The notes under the pieces: generated by a model
What the model saw: only the letters and a program-made list of their open reading frames with translations
What the model was told of the DNA's origin: nothing
Database searches by the model: none
Shown here: one piece after another, positions 31,786-35,130 of the stretch
How positions within the stretch are numbered: position 1 is the first letter of the stretch
How the letters are laid out: each line of letters opens with the position of its first letter
IMG/VR virus record: IMGVR_UViG_3300010430_000269
Coordinates: 1 to 35,130 of that record
Length of the DNA stretch: 35,130 bases
Reading direction: 5' to 3' (one strand)
From: a virus
Translations under genes and position numbers: made by a program

Positions 31786-32488
31786 CAAACTCTACTTTAT
31801 CAAAATTTACACAAGGTCTAGCATCATCTCTCAAAAACAACATAACATAATTCTTATCCCAAATAATTCTAGCGTCGTTTTTAAAGCGATTTACATAAGT
31901 TCGGTATGTTGATATAAAAAAGTTTTTAGAGTTGTTTAAAATCCTCTCTGCGCCTTTCTGACCTATCCCTTTTATACCTCCAACATTATCAGAGCTATCG
32001 CCTTTTAACATCTGAATGTAAAAGTTATACTTTGATTCTTCTTTAGATACATCTGATACCTCACCAAATCTATTGTAATACAAATCATAATAAGTTAACT
32101 CTTTTGTCTTGTAGTCTTTATCATTTGCTGCAACAATAACTTCAGTAAAAGGAAATTCGTTGTTTAAATAGTTGAGTGTGGAGACAACAGAATCATCCGT
32201 TTCTTCAAGGTAAGATAAATAAGGATTATAAGTTTCTATTATATACTCTTTAATCTCTTTAAAATTAGCAGGTAAAGGTTTTCCTTTTCTATTTGCTTTG
32301 TAGGTGTGATTTAATATTCTTCTAAAAGACTTACTTCCTGGAGCTTCTAAGAAAACTCTATAGTGAGATGCATCTGTTTCTTCTACAATCTGAGATATTA
32401 TTCCATCTATTCTATCTTTATATTCCCCTAAATCCTCCATCGCCTTATAACAAAGAGAATCAGCATCTATCAAAACTACTCTTTCCAT
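31778..32488 (-). CDS. T5-type 5'-3' exonuclease / flap endonuclease
   Basis: A 236-residue member of the 5' nuclease family, with acidic metal-binding motifs in order: LIDADS (6-11), the arch region YKANRKGK (63-70), EETDDSV (95-101, corresponding to EADD), AANDKDY (120-126, corresponding to SxDKDL) and KGDSSDNVGGIKGIGQKGAE (162-181), which also carries the helix-hairpin-helix. It removes RNA primers and 5' flaps and can degrade host DNA. Length is near that of phage enzymes without a polymerase domain. It follows the annealing-protein candidate after a 62-base gap that holds a hairpin, and overlaps the 100-aa gene. All key Asp residues appear intact. Confidence 0.88.
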   Translation of the reverse strand: MERVVLIDADSLCYKAMEDLGEYKDRIDGIISQIVEETDASHYRVFLEAPGSKSFRRILNHTYKANRKGKPLPANFKEIKEYIIETYNPYLSYLEETDDSVVSTLNYLNNEFPFTEVIVAANDKDYKTKELTYYDLYYNRFGEVSDVSKEESKYNFYIQMLKGDSSDNVGGIKGIGQKGAERILNNSKNFFISTYRTYVNRFKNDARIIWDKNYVMLFLRDDARPCVNFDKVEFDE

Positions 32489-32503
32489 ATTTAATACTTT
32501 ATA

Positions 32504-32535
32504 AAAGTAAAAGGGCTATTACACCCTCTTACTTT
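32504..32535 (-). terminator. Long hairpin between annealing-protein and exonuclease genes
   Basis: Minus-strand AAAGTAAGAGGG (32535-32524) pairs over 12 positions, one of them G-T, with CCCTTTTACTTT (32515-32504) around an 8-base loop, and continues as TATAAAGT. The T tract is interrupted, so it may be a partial terminator or an RNA-processing or stabilising element setting the ratio between operon halves. Confidence 0.6.
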
Positions 32536-32550
32536 AGATTAACAAATAAA

Positions 32551-33219
32551 TTACTTAATTATAGCTATACCTTTAGCTTCTTCAGGTGATATACCTAACT
32601 CTGTTATTTGAACTTCTGTTAATTCAAATTGTTCTCTAAGTTGTTTCAACCCTTTGTTTCTATTAACACTATCTAAAACAGTTTTGATTTTAGCTATATC
32701 TGTAACTTTCTTTTTAGTTTTAGGAGCTTCAGATTGAGGTGTAGATTGTTTCTTTAAACCAAACTCCTCTTTCATTTGATTAACATATTTATTATCATCG
32801 TAATACCCCATAAACACATCAGCATTGAATCCAAGTTTACTTAGAGCTTTAGTTGTCATATCAGTATCTATCTTCTTCATAAAGTCATCGTCAACTTTTA
32901 AATGACCTTTAGATGTCTTGTATGATACTTTTATAGATGAATTAACAGGGAATTTTCTCTCTGAATTATTATCAGGGTACTTAAATACAGCAGATGCTAA
33001 ACACAACTTAGTTTCCCCTACATCAATAAATTCTCTAGTAATATCATATAACCCCCAAGTAGAGCCATACATCCCCCATTTATTAGTGGCTTCTTTTATT
33101 TGGCTGATAGCATTAATAGCCGTAATATTCATAGCTCCTAGTTTTGCATTTTTAGTTTTACTAGGGTCTGTTTTCTCTACGCTATTCCAAAAGTTTAAAT
33201 TATCTTTATTTTCACTCAT
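32551..33219 (-). CDS. Candidate single-strand annealing (ERF/Sak-like) recombination protein
   Basis: A 222-residue protein directly downstream of the ssDNA-binding protein. The core (INAISQIKEATNKWGMYGST; then a beta-rich region with KLCLASAVFKYPDNNSERKF) and the helix DTDMTTKALSKLGFNADVFM followed by GYYDDNKYV resemble the end of ERF/Rad52-like annealing proteins, where a conserved 'TKALSxLGFxADVF' helix follows the beta sheet. A flexible linker (about 155-175) leads to a small C-terminal helical domain (LREQFELTEVQITELGISPE). Pairing with SSB and exonuclease genes is the classic phage recombination set. The family call is moderate: no catalytic residues exist to confirm it. Confidence 0.5.
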   Translation of the reverse strand: MSENKDNLNFWNSVEKTDPSKTKNAKLGAMNITAINAISQIKEATNKWGMYGSTWGLYDITREFIDVGETKLCLASAVFKYPDNNSERKFPVNSSIKVSYKTSKGHLKVDDDFMKKIDTDMTTKALSKLGFNADVFMGYYDDNKYVNQMKEEFGLKKQSTPQSEAPKTKKKVTDIAKIKTVLDSVNRNKGLKQLREQFELTEVQITELGISPEEAKGIAIIK

Positions 33220-33232
33220 ATCTCAATGCTCA

Positions 33233-33601
33233 TTAAAATAATTCTTCTTCTTCCTCTTCCACTACATTCTCATAACTTGAGTTTAATTTTTCAACTTTCC
33301 AAGCAGATGTCTTATAAAAAGAAGCTTCACCACTACCATCTCTTTTTTGATAGGTACTCTTCTTTAAATTAAAATGAACTGTAACTTCATCACCTATATT
33401 GTTTTTACTAGCAAAATCCCTAGCCATATCAATATATTCTCCGTTTTTAAAGAACTCAAATAATCCTATTTGTGGATAACTTTCATTTTGAGGATTGCTT
33501 TCTGTAACCTCAAACTCTACATTAGCCCATTCTCCTGAAGCAGACTCTCCAGTTCTAGGTTCTTTAATTTCTGTAATTCTTCCTGTGAATTGTAATTCCA
33601 T
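33233..33601 (-). CDS. Single-stranded DNA-binding protein (DUF3127-type OB fold)
   Basis: The 122-residue product has the look of the DUF3127 SSB-like family common in Bacteroidota phages: MELQFTGRITEIKEPRTGES at the start, then EWANVEFEVTESNPQNESYP, QIGLFEFFKNGEYIDMARDF, VTVHFNLKKSTYQKRDGSGE and FYKTSAWKVEKL, i.e. the strands of an OB fold. The end is acidic with a terminal aromatic (EEEEELF), the SSB-type tip that recruits partner proteins. It coats ssDNA during replication and recombination. It is the first gene of its operon, 33 bases after a full promoter, and is followed by the annealing-protein candidate (13 bases). Confidence 0.8.
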   Translation of the reverse strand: MELQFTGRITEIKEPRTGESASGEWANVEFEVTESNPQNESYPQIGLFEFFKNGEYIDMARDFASKNNIGDEVTVHFNLKKSTYQKRDGSGEASFYKTSAWKVEKLNSSYENVVEEEEEELF

Positions 33602-33633
33602 AGTTTCTATTATATTTAATTATTAATTGTTTA

Positions 33634-33664
33634 CAAATTTAGTTTAAAAAATGTTAATAACCAA
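33634..33664 (-). promoter_or_regulatory. Full Bacteroidota promoter (TTG-N20-TAAATTTG)
   Basis: Minus-strand TTG (33664-33662), exactly 20 bases, then TAAATTTG (33641-33634), 33 bases before the ssDNA-binding gene. It should drive the replication operon down to 29321. The remaining 33665-33748 holds a 15-codon frame (MDIRRNKLRSAHLPI, 33667-33714) that I do not count as a gene. Confidence 0.8.
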
Positions 33665-33748
33665 GATTAAATTGGTAAATGTGCGCTTCTTAATTTATTT
33701 CTACGAATATCCATTTTCAATCTCTTTATTTATAAGGGTTAAACATTG

Positions 33749-33770
33749 GGTTTGTATATATACTAGTTAG
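33749..33770. repeat. 22-bp perfect direct repeat, copy 2
   Basis: Identical over 22 bases and in the same orientation to 19921-19942. It lies 7 bases beyond the stop of the 127-aa minus-strand gene, as copy 1 lies at the stop of the 107-aa gene. Flanks differ on the left (AAACATTG versus TTATGCAGT). It presumably marks the R''-L'' half of an attC-like site that lost its other half. Confidence 0.8.
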
Positions 33771-33777
33771 TTGTAAT

Positions 33778-34161
33778 TTATTTCTTAACCCAACGTAGTT
33801 CTGTACCTCTCCGTAAATGAACAAATTTAAGTTCATAACCTTTATTCATCATTTCTTCCATTTCCTTAATCTCGTTCAGTTGTCTATCACTAAACTTTTG
33901 TTCATTTCCTTCTGCATCTTTTATGGTTACATACTGCTTTGCAAACTCATAAAAACTACACCTAACATCAGGTATAGTGCATTGTTCTTTCTTTGTATCA
34001 GGCTTACTCTCCACAACATCGGCTATACCCAAATTTTTAACTTTATTCATTGCTTTAAGCATAGTATCAATTGTATCTGTGTCGTAAACATAGGCTACGT
34101 CACAGCCACATATTTCGCTTAGTATGTTCATGTACTTTTTATGGTTTATTTCTGTAATCAT
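33778..34161 (-). CDS. Probable cassette-derived protein, unknown function (127 aa)
   Basis: I do not recognise the family. The protein is mixed, with an N-terminal helix-strand region (SEICGCDVAYVYDTDTIDTM), a Lys/Glu linker and a C-terminal unit CSFYEFAKQYVTIKDAEGNE, SDRQLNEIKEMEEMMNKGYE and LKFVHLRRGTELRWVKK. Codon use is less AT-biased than neighbouring phage genes, as in the 107-aa cassette gene. It lies upstream of the SSB promoter, separated from other phage genes by an attC-like hairpin (34193-34245) and the 22-bp repeat. It looks like a single inserted cassette with decayed ends: the expected opening GTTAGTTGT, the mirror of its closing ACAACTAAC, is not found. No promoter element is seen in front of it. 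Confidence 0.65.
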   Translation of the reverse strand: MITEINHKKYMNILSEICGCDVAYVYDTDTIDTMLKAMNKVKNLGIADVVESKPDTKKEQCTIPDVRCSFYEFAKQYVTIKDAEGNEQKFSDRQLNEIKEMEEMMNKGYELKFVHLRRGTELRWVKK

Positions 34162-34192
34162 TTCTTTTTTATTAAGTCGTTAAAATTTCTGT

Positions 34193-34245
34193 GCATAGCC
34201 GTGAGCGTTGTAAAACATTAAAACGATTTTACAACACGGTATATA
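34193..34245 (-). other. Decayed attC-like site 6
   Basis: Minus strand: ATATACCGT, then GTTGTAAAATC (34235-34225), loop GTTTTAAT, GTTTTACAAC (34216-34207), GCTC, then ACGGCTATGC. The inner stem is 10 bp with one bulged base, and the outer ACCGT/ACGG part pairs for several more. Loop and bulge position equal those of sites 1 and 5. The outer boxes lack the exact AAC and GTT, so recombination competence is doubtful. Confidence 0.5.
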
Positions 34246-34259
34246 AATAATAAATAATA

Positions 34260-34403
34260 CTAAAACTTCCATTCAACAATCATAAATTGCGTCCAATATC
34301 CTAAAAAGTAAAACCTATTTCTTACTCGCCAAATCCATCTAAACAATGAACCATACCCAGCATCCCCAATGTGTTTTCTAAAATTTAATGTTATTGTTTT
34401 CAT
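34260..34403 (-). CDS. Small basic aromatic protein (47 aa)
   Basis: MKTITLNFRKHIGDAGYGSL continues with FRWIWRVRNRFYFLGYWTQF and ends MIVEWKF. It is rich in Arg, Trp, Tyr and Phe, with a semi-hydrophobic stretch (about 19-44) that could associate with the membrane surface. The family is unknown. It starts 18 bases after the 126-aa gene in a stretch preceded by AATTTACGGAT, a leader similar to that before the initiator gene, and stops 15 bases before attC-like site 6. Coding is supported by the intact frame and operon spacing. Confidence 0.5.
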   Translation of the reverse strand: MKTITLNFRKHIGDAGYGSLFRWIWRVRNRFYFLGYWTQFMIVEWKF

Positions 34404-34421
34404 ATCCGTAAATTTTAAATT

Positions 34422-34802
34422 TCATATAACAGTACCGTTGATTGTGGAATAAAATCTATTTAATAAATCTTCATGACCATTCTCTTTAATAAAATCTTTC
34501 AGCAGGTTGTAATTAGATTCACTCTTCATATCAGATTTAATTATATTAAATTGTTTCTTCATTATTTTATTGCTCTGCAATTGGCTTTGAATTTTATTTG
34601 CTTCACAGGAAGAACTACATTTATTTAACTTCTTGTGTAAATCCCTACCTCTTTTCTCATAATGGTTAAGTCTGTTTTTAGCTACTTCCATTAAAACTAA
34701 ATCTAGCTTAGTACCTACAATAGAGTTAATGTCATCTATAGATAAGAAATCTCTACTTAAAATCTCTTTACTTATTTCATTTAAAATATTTTCCTTACTC
34801 AT
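34422..34802 (-). CDS. Hypothetical helical protein with paired cysteines (126 aa)
   Basis: I do not recognise this protein. It is nearly all helix, with an N-terminal MSKENILNEISKEILSRDFL, a basic central helix (AKNRLNHYEKRGRDLHKKLN), a KCSSSCEANK segment at about residue 61-70 with two Cys four residues apart, and a C-terminal NLLKDFIKENGHEDLLNRFY. It starts five bases after the stop of the 49-aa gene. A regulator or a small scaffold are both possible. There is no helix-turn-helix that I would defend. Confidence 0.6.
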   Translation of the reverse strand: MSKENILNEISKEILSRDFLSIDDINSIVGTKLDLVLMEVAKNRLNHYEKRGRDLHKKLNKCSSSCEANKIQSQLQSNKIMKKQFNIIKSDMKSESNYNLLKDFIKENGHEDLLNRFYSTINGTVI

Positions 34803-34807
34803 ATAAT

Positions 34808-34957
34808 CTAATCTTTTAAATTAACTTTACCATAAACTTTATTTAAGTGATTGTATTTTTCTTCAGAAGCTTTTTTAATTGCTTCAATATACTCTTTTTT
34901 AGAACCATTAACAATAATTTCTAATGGTATATCTAATGTTATTTTTATCGTTGCCAT
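34808..34957 (-). CDS. Small hypothetical protein (49 aa)
   Basis: MATIKITLDIPLEIIVNGSK continues with KEYIEAIKKASEEKYNHLNK and ends VYGKVNLKD. A short beta strand pair followed by an amphipathic helix would give a ribbon-helix or small alpha/beta fold. It begins 13 bases after the stop of the partial gene, with an A-rich leader (AAAAAAAACATG), and ends five bases before the 126-aa gene. The frame and spacing support a real gene; the function is unknown. Confidence 0.55.
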   Translation of the reverse strand: MATIKITLDIPLEIIVNGSKKEYIEAIKKASEEKYNHLNKVYGKVNLKD

Positions 34958-34970
34958 GTTTTTTTTATTT

Positions 34971-35130
34971 TTAAAATGGTAATTTTCCTATCTTAGGTTT
35001 TACTAAATGATTTCTTAATTTAGTTAAAGAATAAAATTTTCTATTTATATAATACCCTAAACATCTATTTTTATACTGTTGTTTTATTTCTCTGCTAGTT
35101 TTCGTATTGAAACATCTTTTACATTTTGTA
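34971..35130 (-). CDS. Partial gene at the window end, Cys-rich small protein
   Basis: The frame is open to the window edge and has no start codon here; the visible C-terminal part reads TKCKRCFNTKTSREIKQQYK, NRCLGYYINRKFYSLTKLRN and HLVKPKIGKLPF. CKRC and a later Cys (CLG) suggest half of a zinc-binding unit, and the protein is very basic, so nucleic-acid binding is likely. It begins the small-gene series that runs to 34260. Confidence 0.5.
   Translation of the reverse strand, partial: TKCKRCFNTKTSREIKQQYKNRCLGYYINRKFYSLTKLRNHLVKPKIGKLPF

Noticed and set aside
33471-33479. Perfect DnaA-box sequence (TGTGGATAA) as an origin
   Set aside because: Only one copy, inside SSB coding sequence where it encodes Ser-Tyr-Pro-Gln; no cluster or AT-rich unwinding region is attached.
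33667-33714. 15-codon frame MDIRRNKLRSAHLPI upstream of the SSB promoter
   Set aside because: It overlaps no coupling signal, lies beyond the operon promoter and is short enough to arise by chance.

Overview
This window is part of an AT-rich double-stranded DNA phage genome that infects a member of the Bacteroidota, most likely a marine-type flavobacterium. Three things support this. Promoter-like sites follow the Bacteroidota pattern (TAnnTTTG, twice with TTG exactly 20 bases upstream). Start codons are preceded by A-rich sequence rather than strong Shine-Dalgarno sites. The virion gene order (portal, acidic scaffold-like protein, major capsid protein, two ring/adaptor-like proteins, one very large tail protein, three cargo-like proteins) resembles crAss-like phages and related Cellulophaga podoviruses. 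That taxonomic placement comes from remembered family patterns, not from a search. No terminase, RNA polymerase, phage integrase, integron integrase, tRNA or CRISPR array is visible here.

Layout. Bases 1-19836 (+ strand) form the virion module, with promoter-like sites at 2041, 4562, 5444 and 11669 and intrinsic terminators at 4532, 5382 and 19824. It converges with a right arm that is entirely on the minus strand. Read in the direction of transcription (right to left), the right arm holds: small early-type genes (35130-34260); an isolated 127-aa gene flanked by att-like sequence (34241-33749); a replication/recombination operon from a clear promoter at 33634 (DUF3127-type ssDNA-binding protein, annealing-protein candidate, T5-type flap nuclease, DnaA-domain-IV-like protein, two NTP-pyrophosphatase-like proteins); a winged-helix initiator plus primase-helicase behind a leader with a terminator hairpin and GTCGGAC repeats; a possible lysis-type micro-operon (26331-25415); and a nuclease/phosphoesterase operon (24279-22120). 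No stretch over 300 bases lacks a gene.

The striking feature is a set of integron-like gene cassettes embedded in the phage. Between 19938 and 22127 four minus-strand genes are separated by attC-like sites: an AAC...GTT outer pair, unpaired spacers, an inverted-repeat inner arm (usually GTATA...TATAC) and a variable loop. At every cassette the 9 bases closing it (R'') are the reverse complement, 9/9 or 8/9, of the 9 bases that open the same cassette. This is what excision and insertion of circular cassettes by an integron integrase at G^TT would leave. One cassette carries a C5-cytosine methyltransferase. A further 145-bp cassette without a clear gene sits alone at 25263-25407, and a decayed site lies at 34193-34245. 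Three compact sites share the same loop sequence. No integrase is present, so cassette movement, if real, was presumably driven by a host enzyme; that part is inference.
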